DNA of 45,899 nt from Eubacteriales bacterium (lineage in GTDB: Bacteria; Bacillota; Clostridia; Peptostreptococcales; Anaerovoracaceae): NCBI GenBank assembly GCA_028692105.1, contig JAQUYC010000014.1, forward strand, positions 1 to 45,899, read 5' to 3'. This document shows positions 24,281-34,003 of the stretch, piece by piece (the stretch's first letter is position 1; every line of letters starts with the position of its first letter). The notes under the pieces were generated by a model. That model had not been told where the DNA came from and ran no database searches. It was given only the letters and a program-made list of their open reading frames with translations. Made by a program: the position numbers and the translations under genes.

Positions 24281-25564
24281 ATGGCAATTATAGTTCTGAA
24301 TGATAAATGTAAAGGCTGTAAATTATGCGTAAAGGCATGTCCTTTTGACGCCATTGATATGGTGGGGAAACTGGCCGTCATCAACGAAAAATGTACTGCC
24401 TGCAACCAATGTATTCCTGTCTGCAAATTCAAAGCGATCGAAAAGACGGAGTCGGAAGACGGCCCTGTGGATTTTTCTGAATATAAGAATGTATGGGTTT
24501 ATGCAGAGCAGAGAAAAGGAAAGCTGCTGAACGTTGCACTGGAACTGATCGGGGAAGGACGCAGATTATCCAGAGAAATCAGCGATGAATCCCAGGTTTG
24601 CGCTCTTATTGTTGGCAACAGCGTTGAACATCTTGCTAAGGAATGCTTTGAATACGGAGCTGATAAGGTATATCTTATAGAAGATCCGCTTCTTGAAAAT
24701 TATACGACCGATGGTTACACCAAAGTTATTGTTGATGGGATAAAGAAACATAAACCAGAAATTGTACTTTACGGTGCAACCCATATCGGAAGAGATCTTG
24801 CTCCAAGAGTGGCGGCAAGACTGAACACCGGCTTGACAGCAGACTGCACCAGACTCGATATAAAGGTTTCAAGCTATATCGACTATGCGATAAAGAACAC
24901 TACATTGAACGTATCCTCACTGGATCCCAACTCCGATGACAAAGGCCTGAAGCAGACTCGTCCGGCATTCGGCGGAAATCTGATGGCTACCATCATCTGT
25001 CCGAAAACCAGACCTCAGATGTCTACGGTAAGACCCGGTGTTATGCAAAAGAGAGAGAGAATAGAAGGAGCAAGCGGCGAATTAGTCAAGGTTAAACCTA
25101 ATATCACAAAGAGCGACATCAGAACCGATGTCATTGATATCGTGAAATCTGCTAAGGAAATCGTATCACTTACAGATGCAGATATCATCTGCTCCGGAGG
25201 ACGTGGCTTAGGAGACCCATCCGGATTTGAACTGATTAAAAAGCTTGCTGATAAGGTCGGTGGCGTTGTCGGTTCTTCAAGAGCGGCGGTCGATGCTGGC
25301 TGGATCGATCATTCCCACCAGGTTGGGCAGACAGGAACAACCGTGAAGCCAAAGATATACTTTGCTTGCGGTATCTCCGGCGCAATACAGCATTTGGCAG
25401 GAATGCAGACATCTGATATCATCGTAGCCATCAACAAGGATCCGGAGGCTCCAATCTTTGAAGTTGCGGACTACGGTATAGTGGGAGACCTTTACAAGAT
25501 TATACCCCAGATTATCGAAGAGTGGGATAACGCAGAGGCGCTGTATGATGCCTTCACAAAATAA
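24281..25564 (+). CDS. etfA: Electron transfer flavoprotein alpha subunit with N-terminal 2[4Fe-4S] ferredoxin domain
   Basis: 427 aa, about 60-90 longer than standard EtfA. Residues 1-55 form a two-cluster ferredoxin: C10-x2-C13-x2-C16-x3-C20-P and C38-x2-C41-x2-C44-x3-C48. The EtfA part follows with the FAD-binding half near the end ([74 protein letters not shown]). This fused form is known in bifurcating systems such as the caffeyl-CoA reductase CarE subunit of Acetobacterium. The clusters could wire the bifurcating flavin to soluble ferredoxin. It is the last gene of the operon. Confidence 0.95.
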   Translation: MAIIVLNDKCKGCKLCVKACPFDAIDMVGKLAVINEKCTACNQCIPVCKFKAIEKTESEDGPVDFSEYKNVWVYAEQRKGKLLNVALELIGEGRRLSREISDESQVCALIVGNSVEHLAKECFEYGADKVYLIEDPLLENYTTDGYTKVIVDGIKKHKPEIVLYGATHIGRDLAPRVAARLNTGLTADCTRLDIKVSSYIDYAIKNTTLNVSSLDPNSDDKGLKQTRPAFGGNLMATIICPKTRPQMSTVRPGVMQKRERIEGASGELVKVKPNITKSDIRTDVIDIVKSAKEIVSLTDADIICSGGRGLGDPSGFELIKKLADKVGGVVGSSRAAVDAGWIDHSHQVGQTGTTVKPKIYFACGISGAIQHLAGMQTSDIIVAINKDPEAPIFEVADYGIVGDLYKIIPQIIEEWDNAEALYDAFTK

Positions 25565-25602
25565 ATAAGACGAATCTATGATATAGATATATAGGATAAG
25601 GG

Positions 25603-25640
25603 ACCGCTTCAAAATAAAATTGAGGCGGTTTCTTTTTTTT
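25603..25640 (+). terminator. Terminator of the bcd-etfBA operon
   Basis: ACCGCTTCAA (25603-25612) pairs with TTGAGGCGGT (25620-25629), with one G-T pair, followed by TTCTTTTTTTT. Confidence 0.92.
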
Positions 25641-25715
25641 AATAAATTTTTTGTTAAAAGAATGGCAAGAATAATCTTTATAAATGATTGAAAGCAAATG
25701 AAAAGGAGGACGCAA

Positions 25716-26225
25716 ATGGCAAACAGACAACAGAAACAAGTGAAGCAGCAGGGACAGTCCGGGCAATCGGGACAGACAAAAAAACCCAGTAAAGAAACAA
25801 CAAAGAACTACGAGCAATATGTAAAACAGTTTACACCAAAACCCAAGTATTTTTTAAATAGTATTAAGGCATTTGTAGTTGGGGGCTTGATTTGTTCCTG
25901 CGCATTGTATATTCAGAATATGTTGATGGATAAAGGCTTAAATGAAAAGGATGCGGGTGCTTATGTAACCGTGATTCTGATATGTTTGGCTCAATTGCTG
26001 ACAGGAATTGGTGTTTTCGATAGTTTGGGCAAATTTGCAGGAGCCGGCGTCATTGTGCCTATAACCGGATTTGCCAATTCCATGGTTGCGCCGGCTATTG
26101 AATATAAAAAAGAAGGACTGGTGTTAGGTGTCGGAGCAAAACTTTTCAGTATTGCCGGTCCGGTACTGGTATGCGGCATTACGACCGCTGCTATCGTTGG
26201 AATGATTGCTTATTTTATCAAATAG
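25716..26225 (+). CDS. spoVAC: Stage V sporulation protein AC
   Basis: 169 aa from ATG 25716, the codon placed correctly after AAAAGGAGG; ATG 25698 precedes the ribosome site. A Gln-rich hydrophilic N-terminus (about 45 residues) leads to YFLNSIKAFVVGGLICS and then four to five membrane helices with GVIVPITGFANSM, as in SpoVAC. It is a membrane part of the channel that loads dipicolinic acid into the forespore and releases it on germination. First of a three-gene spoVACDE-type operon, the minimal set seen in clostridia. Confidence 0.92.
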   Translation: MANRQQKQVKQQGQSGQSGQTKKPSKETTKNYEQYVKQFTPKPKYFLNSIKAFVVGGLICSCALYIQNMLMDKGLNEKDAGAYVTVILICLAQLLTGIGVFDSLGKFAGAGVIVPITGFANSMVAPAIEYKKEGLVLGVGAKLFSIAGPVLVCGITTAAIVGMIAYFIK

Positions 26226-26234
26226 GAGGCAGTA

Positions 26235-27287
26235 ATGAAGAATAAGTTGGGTAAGCAGAGCTTTCAATTTCCTTTCAGACCGAGAATTATCGGCTCATGT
26301 TCCATCGTCGGAGAGAAAGAAGGAAAAGGGCCGATGGCAAAATGGTTTGACCTGATATTGGAGGATGATACCTTTGGCGAAAAAACCTGGGAAAAGGCAG
26401 AAAGTAAAATGCTTAAACAGGCTATTTTAATTGCACTTCAAAAGTCGGGTCATGAAAAAGAGAATATAGACACCATGTTAAGCGGTGATTTGATCAATCA
26501 ATTAATGTCTTCTTCTTTTATGGCAAGAGATCTATCAATACCATATCTGGGTATATATGGAGCATGTTCTACAATGACGGAATCGATGATTCTGGGATCT
26601 ATGATGATTGATGGAGGGTACGCATCAAACATTCTGATAGGGGCTTCAAGTCATTACTGTACGGCAGAGAGGCAGTTTCGCATGCCGCTCGAACATGGGA
26701 ATCAAAGGCCTCCGTCTGCGCAATGGACAAGTACTGCAGCAGGGGGAATGGTTCTATCTTCGGATGACAAAGGGGATTCCGCAGTCACTCAAGGTCAGCA
26801 GGTTAAAGAAATATATATTACACATGCAACGCCAGGTAAGATCATAGATACAGGAATCACTGATTCCAATCAAATGGGGCCGGCAATGGTTCCGGCGGCG
26901 GTAGATACAATCGTGAGACATCTTACAGATACCGGAAGAAGTCCTGATTACTATGACATCATACTTACCGGAGATCTTGGCCTGATCGGGAAGGAAATTG
27001 CAATTGATTTATTGAACGGTGCCGGTTTGAATGTGGCAAATGTTTATGATGACTGTGGTGCCATGATGTACGATAAAAAGCAGGACACGCATAGCGGCGG
27101 CAGTGGCTGCGGGTGCTCCGCATCAATATTCTGCGGGTACGTTTACCGGGAAATGAGGGCTGGAAAAATAAAGAATGCACTGTTAGTTTCCACAGGTGCG
27201 TTATTATCTACTATAAGCTCGCAGCAAGGTGAATCAATACCCGGGATAGCGCATGCTGTGGCAGTAACTACAGAAAGGGGTAACTGA
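26235..27287 (+). CDS. spoVAD: Stage V sporulation protein AD
   Basis: 350 aa, ATG after AGGAGG. The thiolase-like fold of SpoVAD is seen in GIYGACSTMTESMILG (near 105-120), GASSHYCTAERQFR, and the C-terminal HAVAVTTERG. SpoVAD binds dipicolinic acid at the inner membrane. It begins nine bases after spoVAC and ends directly against spoVAE. Confidence 0.95.
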   Translation: MKNKLGKQSFQFPFRPRIIGSCSIVGEKEGKGPMAKWFDLILEDDTFGEKTWEKAESKMLKQAILIALQKSGHEKENIDTMLSGDLINQLMSSSFMARDLSIPYLGIYGACSTMTESMILGSMMIDGGYASNILIGASSHYCTAERQFRMPLEHGNQRPPSAQWTSTAAGGMVLSSDDKGDSAVTQGQQVKEIYITHATPGKIIDTGITDSNQMGPAMVPAAVDTIVRHLTDTGRSPDYYDIILTGDLGLIGKEIAIDLLNGAGLNVANVYDDCGAMMYDKKQDTHSGGSGCGCSASIFCGYVYREMRAGKIKNALLVSTGALLSTISSQQGESIPGIAHAVAVTTERGN

Positions 27288-27641
27288 ATGGATTATCTTT
27301 ATGCGTTCCTGATTGGGGGGGGTATTTGTTTGATAGGTCAGATTTTGATGGACACCACAAAGCTGACGATACCGCGGATTTTGGTAATTTTTGTTGTATC
27401 AGGAGTAATATTAACGGGACTTGGCTTATATGAGCCTCTTGTAAACTTAGCTAAAAGCGGTGCAACAGTTCCGCTTCCCGGGTTTGGATATTCTCTGGCC
27501 AAAGGAGCGATGGATGGCACTGAAGACGGATTCCTTGCCGCACTCTCAGGAGGGATAAAAAATACTGCCGCAGGAGTTGCTGCAGCAGTAGCATTCGGAT
27601 ATATTGTTGCTCTTATTTTTTCACCTAAATCTAAACGATAG
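27288..27641 (+). CDS. spoVAE: Stage V sporulation protein AE (SpoVAEb type)
   Basis: 117 aa, four membrane helices, with DTTKLTIPRILVIFV and GATVPLPGFGYSLAKGAMDG that identify SpoVAE. The ATG follows the spoVAD stop codon without a gap. Its own stop lies only six bases from the stop codon of the penicillin-binding protein on the other strand, with no terminator between them. Confidence 0.93.
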   Translation: MDYLYAFLIGGGICLIGQILMDTTKLTIPRILVIFVVSGVILTGLGLYEPLVNLAKSGATVPLPGFGYSLAKGAMDGTEDGFLAALSGGIKNTAAGVAAAVAFGYIVALIFSPKSKR

Positions 27642-27647
27642 CACTCT

Positions 27648-30600
27648 TTAGTCTAAGAAATTCAGCCAATCTGGTATTTGGCTCCCATCATTGTTATTGC
27701 CGTTACCGCCATTGCGCCCATTACCATTGCTATTGCTGTTACCGTTGTTTCCCGGATTAATCGGTATGATTCCGCCGCCGGTAGGATAACCCTCACTTCC
27801 ATCCCACATATTATCAGGATTCAGCGTAGTGCTCGGATCAATCGGGTATGCAGTTAGATCAGGGTTGTGAATATTACAGTAATAAGAGGGCATTTCATAA
27901 GCATAATCTCCGACTCGCGGATCAGCTGTGTAAGGCCTTTTAACAAAAACGCTGCTTACGACATTGTAACAATATGGGGTAGCCATATAATTGCTGTCGC
28001 TGCACATATTTACAGCAACATGAACATTATCCGATGTGGTTGGCTGTGTCCCTGAGACAAAGTATTCATTTCTTACTGTGTTTCTGGGATCCAAAGAACT
28101 CAGTTCAGAGGCAAGACGGCCTGATTTTATATCGATTGGTACGCTTGCTACGTTGGCTGCTGCAGGAAAGCTTCCTGCCGGCAATCCCACGTGAACTTGT
28201 TTCATGATTTTACTCCAAATTTTTGCAGCGGATACACTACCTTGGCTGAGCTCGATATTTACATCATTGCCGATCCATACAGATGCAGCCAGGCTGGGTG
28301 TATATCCGACAAACCAAGCATCATAGTTATCTGATGTTGTACCTGTCTTACCGGCTACCGGATGGCTTCCTATCGATGCTGCTCCGGCAATGCCATTTGA
28401 TACCGTCGTGCGCAGCATATCAGTCATAATAAATGCGACTCCTTCATCCATAACCTTTGTTTTAACAGCTGAGTTTTCCAGTATGACTTCCCCTTTTTTA
28501 TTTGTTACCTTTGAGTATGCTATCGGTTTTGTATAATACCCTTGATTTGCAAAAGCGCCATAACCTGCAACCATTTCCAGAGGAGACACACCGCGGCTCA
28601 TTCCTCCGAGCGCCAAAGCGGCTGCATTCATATCGTTGACATCTCCGGATTCAACTAATGTTGAAACCCCTAATTTCTTCAAAAAACTTGTTGATACAGG
28701 CACTCCGATTTCGGAAAATACTTTAACGGCATTTACGTTAACGGACTGTTCGATAGACTGACGCATTGTATATAGGCCGCGATATCCGCTGTACCAGTTC
28801 TTGGGCCATAATTTTCCCTGTATAGTCAAGGGAGCATCATCTATTACACTTGCAGCAGTCCAAAGCGCACCATAGCTGTTGCCCTCTGAAGCAATATTTA
28901 AATTCCCGGAATTTGCCTTGTCTACGCCACTCTGAAGTGCGGGTCCGTATACACCCATAGGTTTAATCGCTGAACCCGGCTGCCTTGGTCTGTCTGCCCG
29001 GTTAAACAGCTGTCGGCCTTCGATGTTTCTGCCGCCAACCATCGCTTTAATTCCGCCATTCTTATAATCAAAGATAACCATAGCAGATTGAGGCTGAACG
29101 ACTTGCTGCTTCAGCATATAATTTTTCTTATCTAATGCCGCTCCTTCGTTTATAAATCGGAAGAAGCCGGGATAATCCTTAAAGAACTGAGCGCTTATCA
29201 CCAGATTGCCATCTTTATCCTTGCTCTTGTATTCCTGAGGTATTTTGATAACACCGCCCTTGATTGAATAAAAAACATTGTCCCGTACAAGGTACATATC
29301 CTTAAATTCAACGCTATAGTCTGTCTTGCCCTGAACTTCGGTTTTGTAAAAGTTTAGACGTTTTCCGCTCAACAATATCATTTCGCCATCAGAGGCTATT
29401 TGATATTCATCAGGGCTTAACACAAATGTACCATCTTCGTTAAAATAGTTATCATAGCTGTAAAGCAAAATGTTTCCACCGGCATTTAGTATATTTCCCG
29501 CTCCATCCTTTTTAAGTCCTGCAACACTTGGGAAATTATTATTGTTTGCGAACTCCTGCTCAGCGATTTTCTGAATTCTTGAGTTCATGGTGGTATATAT
29601 TCTCAAGCCGTTGTTATAAATCATCTGCTTTGCTTCTGATTCGCTCAAATTCAGTTCTTCCATCAGATCATGCACAACAGAATCTATAGCAAAATCTGCA
29701 AAGTAGGATGAAATTTCATTAGCCGTATCTTCACTTGGATTGATGGAAGCCCGCAGATCGGCCGCCATGGCTTCATCGTATTCTGCCTGGGTGATTTTTC
29801 CCTGATCCAACATAAAGGAAAGAACCAGATTTTTTCTTTGAATAAATGTGTCGTTATATACCAGGGTATAAGTTTCTCCTCTTCGAATAATATTAGGATC
29901 ATCCTCTGTTACCTGCTCACTCTCATACCTTTTGACCAGAGCGTATCTGTCAGGCGCCTGTGGAAGACTGGCCAGTGCCGCACATTCCGGCAAGCTTAGC
30001 TCCTGAACATCTTTTGAAAAATATGCCTGTGATGCGGCCTGAACACCATTTGTACCAAATCCTAAAAATATTGTATTCAGATAGGCTTCCAATATCTGTT
30101 CTTTCTTTAGTGCATTCTCAAGCAGAACTGCATAGTACGCTTCAACGATTTTTCTTTCGAAGGTACGGTCTGACTTTGTCTCTGCCAGGTAAAGATTTCT
30201 TGCCAGCTGTTGTGTTATGGTACTTGTACCGCTGATGCCTTCTCCTTCAAAGACACTTTCCTTGATGGCTCCAAAAATACGTATAACGTTGAATCCATTA
30301 TGATCCCAGAAGGTCTTATCCTCGATGGATACAAAGGCATCCACCAGATTTTGGGGCAAATCAGAATAGGAAATATTGGTACGTAATCCGTCTGAAGTTA
30401 ACAGACTGTCTATTATTACTTCTTCATCATCATAAAGAATAGAATTTTCAGCAAGGCGTGAATAAATGTTGCCGGGCTCAATGGGCTCTGTCTTGACAAT
30501 AATTGAGATAATTAAACCGCCGACAATGAGGCCCAGGCCAAGGAATAAGAATAAAACAGCTTTTAATAATTGCTTTTTATTCACCGTATATCTTTTTTTC

Positions 30601-30905
30601 TTGTCGTTAAGATTTTTTTTCATAGAACCCTCATCAAGCTCCGGTGCAGGATTGCCTTTCTTTGCAAAGCCTATTCTTTCCTTCAATGAAATAAATAGAT
30701 TCTGGGTTTTAGATTCTGACAGCCGCTCCAGGCGGGTCTTGACTGTACCCTCGGATTGACTTGGATCGTATTTATCATCTGTGGCTTTATTCTGTTGTTC
30801 AGTTTTATTTAAGCTTCTATCGAAATCATCACTAATTTTATCGAATTTTTCGAGGAAACTGTCTATTTCACTTTGCTTATCGTTTTTTTTAAATTCATCA
30901 GACAA
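27648..30905 (-). CDS. Class A penicillin-binding protein (PBP1A-type)
   Basis: 1,085 aa starting at TTG 30905 (AGGTGAT eight bases upstream). Order: a cytoplasmic charged tail of about 110 residues; one membrane helix (about 113-137); a GT51 glycosyltransferase domain with catalytic E195 in SIEDKTFW and STITQQLARN near 230; and a transpeptidase domain with the serine motif in PGSAIKP (about 645), SVN (about 720) and KTGTT (about 850). The end is a Gly/Asn-rich low-complexity tail finished by WLNFLD. It polymerises and crosslinks peptidoglycan outside the membrane. Longer than typical PBP1A because of the two tails and a domain inserted between GT and TP. A consensus promoter lies just upstream. 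Confidence 0.93.
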   Translation of the reverse strand: MSDEFKKNDKQSEIDSFLEKFDKISDDFDRSLNKTEQQNKATDDKYDPSQSEGTVKTRLERLSESKTQNLFISLKERIGFAKKGNPAPELDEGSMKKNLNDKKKRYTVNKKQLLKAVLFLFLGLGLIVGGLIISIIVKTEPIEPGNIYSRLAENSILYDDEEVIIDSLLTSDGLRTNISYSDLPQNLVDAFVSIEDKTFWDHNGFNVIRIFGAIKESVFEGEGISGTSTITQQLARNLYLAETKSDRTFERKIVEAYYAVLLENALKKEQILEAYLNTIFLGFGTNGVQAASQAYFSKDVQELSLPECAALASLPQAPDRYALVKRYESEQVTEDDPNIIRRGETYTLVYNDTFIQRKNLVLSFMLDQGKITQAEYDEAMAADLRASINPSEDTANEISSYFADFAIDSVVHDLMEELNLSESEAKQMIYNNGLRIYTTMNSRIQKIAEQEFANNNNFPSVAGLKKDGAGNILNAGGNILLYSYDNYFNEDGTFVLSPDEYQIASDGEMILLSGKRLNFYKTEVQGKTDYSVEFKDMYLVRDNVFYSIKGGVIKIPQEYKSKDKDGNLVISAQFFKDYPGFFRFINEGAALDKKNYMLKQQVVQPQSAMVIFDYKNGGIKAMVGGRNIEGRQLFNRADRPRQPGSAIKPMGVYGPALQSGVDKANSGNLNIASEGNSYGALWTAASVIDDAPLTIQGKLWPKNWYSGYRGLYTMRQSIEQSVNVNAVKVFSEIGVPVSTSFLKKLGVSTLVESGDVNDMNAAALALGGMSRGVSPLEMVAGYGAFANQGYYTKPIAYSKVTNKKGEVILENSAVKTKVMDEGVAFIMTDMLRTTVSNGIAGAASIGSHPVAGKTGTTSDNYDAWFVGYTPSLAASVWIGNDVNIELSQGSVSAAKIWSKIMKQVHVGLPAGSFPAAANVASVPIDIKSGRLASELSSLDPRNTVRNEYFVSGTQPTTSDNVHVAVNMCSDSNYMATPYCYNVVSSVFVKRPYTADPRVGDYAYEMPSYYCNIHNPDLTAYPIDPSTTLNPDNMWDGSEGYPTGGGIIPINPGNNGNSNSNGNGRNGGNGNNNDGSQIPDWLNFLD

Positions 30906-30941
30906 TTATTATCACCTGCCCCCGTACCCTTTAATGGAGTT

Positions 30942-30970
30942 ATTATAGCATAATGAGCATCCTGTGTTAA
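30942..30970 (-). promoter_or_regulatory. Promoter of the penicillin-binding protein gene
   Basis: On the minus strand TTAACA (30970-30965), 17 bases, TATAAT (30947-30942), 37 bases before the TTG start codon. Confidence 0.72.
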
Positions 30971-31099
30971 TCTAAATCTTTCGAAAGACATACACTTGTA
31001 ATAATTCAGATACAACATTTGATAGATTTTTTTTCATTATAATAGTAATATATACTTGAGAAGGACTATCGGAGAGTAAAAAGAAACGAGGGAACGGAT

Positions 31100-31516
31100 A
31101 TGTATGACAGCGTCGATGTGGCCAGGGCAGCCATTAAGCTTGCAATCACACCCAACAGAAGCTCAGAGGAGGTGCTGATTGCCAAATTAGGAGAAAAAGA
31201 AATTCGTGGTGCTGCGGTAGATATTGGCGGAGATATTGTCAACTCGATACATGTCGTGATTGAAAGAGCGATCATTGCCTCAAGAAAAAGCGGCGTTACA
31301 AAGGAATGTCATGTAGAGGACGGAGCTATTGCAGGAGCTTCGAGAGAAGCAATCATGCAGATCGCAGCAAAGGCTACCGGGTTAAACGGAGGAGGAAAGG
31401 TTGCTGTCTGCAGACATAAAGAGCATCTTAGCGTATGTATCTTTATGAGCATTGGATTGTTGCATCTCAATGAAGTTGTAATAGGCCTTGGGCACCGGTC
31501 ACTTCCTTCAGGTTAA
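31100..31516 (+). CDS. HutP-family RNA-binding regulator-like protein
   Basis: 138 aa, ATG 31100 after GAGGG. The second half resembles HutP, the histidine-responsive antiterminator of B. subtilis: KSGV, then a helix with ASREAIMQIAAKATG, GGKVAVCR, SVCIFMSIGLLHLNEVVIGLGHRS. In HutP three histidines (73, 77, 138) bind Mg2+ together with L-histidine. Here the first two positions are G75 and G79, and only the last has a counterpart (H132). No hut gene is present; comEC and holA follow. It may bind RNA in response to another ligand or constitutively. The family call is by remembered sequence pattern. Confidence 0.72.
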   Translation: MYDSVDVARAAIKLAITPNRSSEEVLIAKLGEKEIRGAAVDIGGDIVNSIHVVIERAIIASRKSGVTKECHVEDGAIAGASREAIMQIAAKATGLNGGGKVAVCRHKEHLSVCIFMSIGLLHLNEVVIGLGHRSLPSG

Positions 31517-31600
31517 AAATGATTGACAATGCATACATAATATGGTAAATGTTTAAAGAGGGAAAGAGGATTTGGTATTCTGTAACAGGAGATAAAAGCT

Positions 31601-34003
31601 GTGAGAAGACCGATCGTTTTTCTTTTTCTTTCATTTGCATTCGGTATTGCGTTGCAACACCAGACAAAGCAGGAGATTTACCTTTTATTGCTTTATGCAG
31701 CATTATTTTTGTCAGTTTATATAATAACACATATCCTGAAATGTCATCATGAGCGGACAGCACTTGCATGCTTTTTTTTATTTGCAATTCTATTGGGCTG
31801 TCTCACATATTATTTCGTGGAAAATCACAAAGATCCGCTGGAAGAGCTTGAAGGTAAATATCATACTGTAGAAGGCAGGATCGTAACTATGCAAATAAGG
31901 AACGAATATTCATGGCAAATGCTCATCACTGTAAGAAACGGAGGCAAAAGACTTATCCAGGTAAGTGGTGAGATGGAAAAGCCACAGAATATGATCGGAA
32001 AATGGGTTGTGGTGCGAGGAGAAGTGATTATTCCTGATGAAAGAAGAAATCCCGATCTGTTTGATTATCGACTCTATCTGAAAACAATTGGAGTAAGAGT
32101 CATACTAAAAGCCGATTACGAAAATATTGAGCTGCAGCAAGAGCATGAATCGACTCTGTTTTCCATGATAGCCCGATTAAAATACGGGTTTCTTGACAGG
32201 CTGGAAAAGAACATGGATCCGGAGGCATTCGGAATAATGGCAGGAATGCTGTTTGGAGACCGCAGCTTGATTGGTGACAACACATATGAGATGTTTCAAA
32301 ATAACGGTATTGCACATATTCTTAGCGTCTCAGGGATACATGTAGGTATTGTGTACATATTTATCAGCCGGCTTTTAGGGGATAGAAAAACGCGCAGTTT
32401 TTATATAGTGACCTCAGCATGTCTTCTCATTTATGCAGCCTTGTCTGAGTTTTCACCGTCCGTTGTCAGGGCTGTATTTATGATTTATATTTATATTTTT
32501 TCCAAGACAGCTTATCGAAGATATGATTTTATGACCTGTACATCTGCAAGTGCGTTTATTATGCTGATTATTAATCCTTATTATCTGTTCAATACCGGTT
32601 TTCAGTTATCCTATATGGCAGTATTTTGCCTGGCCGCTATGCTTCCTTGGGTAAACAGGAAATTGGATATTCTGAAGCAAAAAAGGAAAAACGAGCTATG
32701 CATCGAAGGACTTCGTTATATTAGTCCGCTGCTTGCTATTCAAATCGGTATGGCGCCCATGACCGCATATCTGTTTAATTATTATTCACTTGCTGCTTTA
32801 TTTATAAATATTCCTGTCATAGCACTTTCGGGTATACTAATTCCGATTGGCATTGCATTGATGCCACTGTCTTTCATCAGCGGAGTCCAACCATGTGCAT
32901 TGGTATTCGGAGTTGGTGCATCCGCATCGGAATTGTTGATAAACGTGATGATTTGGCTCAATGAAGTGTTTTACCTGCCGGGGTTGGGTTTTTTTAATGC
33001 AACAAGTCCGTTTATTTTTGTTTTGATACTGTTTTATGGATTCTTTTTTTATCTGTCTTCGGAATTTTTTCGCATTCAGTATCAGAGAAGGAAATGGAGA
33101 GTGATTGCATCTATCTGTGCACTGATTATAGGAGTATCTTGTTTGATATCTTACGCGGCAGGATCAAATTATCATAAAGCGGAATTGGTTTTCATTGATG
33201 TAGGTCAGGGGGACAGTCTTCATATAAGAACGCCTTCCGGGCGGAATATTCTTATAGACGGAGGAGGAAGCTGCAGTTATGCAGTAGGAGAAAAAATACT
33301 GCTTCCGTATTTATTGAAAAATCATGTTAGTTCAATAGATCTTGCACTTGTCACTCATCTCCATGATGACCATTTCCTGGGGATTGCCGAGCTTTCAAAA
33401 AAAATGAAAATAAAACAGTTGGGTCTTTATGAGGCAAATCGACTACAAGAACCGGAAATAATCGAAGATACAGGTTTACAGATTCAGGACCTGCTTTATC
33501 TGACAAAGGGAGATAGAATAGAAATAGAAAAGGATATCTGGATAGATGTGCTTTATCCGGAAGAACAATCCGAAGAAGCTTATCAAATGCTTCTTACAGA
33601 TGAGGGTGATGAGAACAGAAACAGTCTGTTGGTCAAATTGTATTATCATGGACTGACCGTACTGCTGACAGGTGATATCGGAATTGAAGGAGAGAAAGAA
33701 ATCATGGATTTATATAAGGATAATTCTGCAATACTGAATGCAGATGTTCTTAAAACAGGTCATCACGGCAGCAGATACTCAACAGGTGATACTTTTCTTG
33801 AAATAGTCAGCCCTGACGTGGCCGTATTTCAAGTCGGGAGGAATAATTTTGGACACCCTCATCCTACAATCATTGATAAATGTTTAAAAAAAGATATAAT
33901 TATATATAGAAATGACATCGATGGAGCAATTATCTTTGAAGAAGAGGAGTACAAATGGCAAATAACAGCTCTGAAAAAGAGGAACACGCATATAAAAAAA
34001 TAG
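31601..34003 (+). CDS. comEC: DNA internalization-related competence protein ComEC/Rec2
   Basis: 800 aa from GTG 31601 after AGGAGAT. Order: N-terminal membrane helices and an OB-like DUF4131 region (about 60-180), the Competence membrane domain with GDRSLIGDNTYEMFQNNGIAHILSVSGIH-type motif (FQNNGIAHILSVSG near 235), further helices to about 525, and a metallo-beta-lactamase domain with VFIDVGQGDS and THLHDDHF, plus KTGHHGS near 720. It forms the channel for single-stranded DNA uptake, and the MBL domain may degrade the other strand. The 3' end overlaps holA by 49 bases. Confidence 0.95.
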   Translation: MRRPIVFLFLSFAFGIALQHQTKQEIYLLLLYAALFLSVYIITHILKCHHERTALACFFLFAILLGCLTYYFVENHKDPLEELEGKYHTVEGRIVTMQIRNEYSWQMLITVRNGGKRLIQVSGEMEKPQNMIGKWVVVRGEVIIPDERRNPDLFDYRLYLKTIGVRVILKADYENIELQQEHESTLFSMIARLKYGFLDRLEKNMDPEAFGIMAGMLFGDRSLIGDNTYEMFQNNGIAHILSVSGIHVGIVYIFISRLLGDRKTRSFYIVTSACLLIYAALSEFSPSVVRAVFMIYIYIFSKTAYRRYDFMTCTSASAFIMLIINPYYLFNTGFQLSYMAVFCLAAMLPWVNRKLDILKQKRKNELCIEGLRYISPLLAIQIGMAPMTAYLFNYYSLAALFINIPVIALSGILIPIGIALMPLSFISGVQPCALVFGVGASASELLINVMIWLNEVFYLPGLGFFNATSPFIFVLILFYGFFFYLSSEFFRIQYQRRKWRVIASICALIIGVSCLISYAAGSNYHKAELVFIDVGQGDSLHIRTPSGRNILIDGGGSCSYAVGEKILLPYLLKNHVSSIDLALVTHLHDDHFLGIAELSKKMKIKQLGLYEANRLQEPEIIEDTGLQIQDLLYLTKGDRIEIEKDIWIDVLYPEEQSEEAYQMLLTDEGDENRNSLLVKLYYHGLTVLLTGDIGIEGEKEIMDLYKDNSAILNADVLKTGHHGSRYSTGDTFLEIVSPDVAVFQVGRNNFGHPHPTIIDKCLKKDIIIYRNDIDGAIIFEEEEYKWQITALKKRNTHIKK

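Noticed and set aside
25641-25715. Sigma G/F promoter for spoVAC
   Set aside because: A GAATA-like -35 occurs at about 25670, but no CATnnTA-like -10 is placed at a suitable distance.
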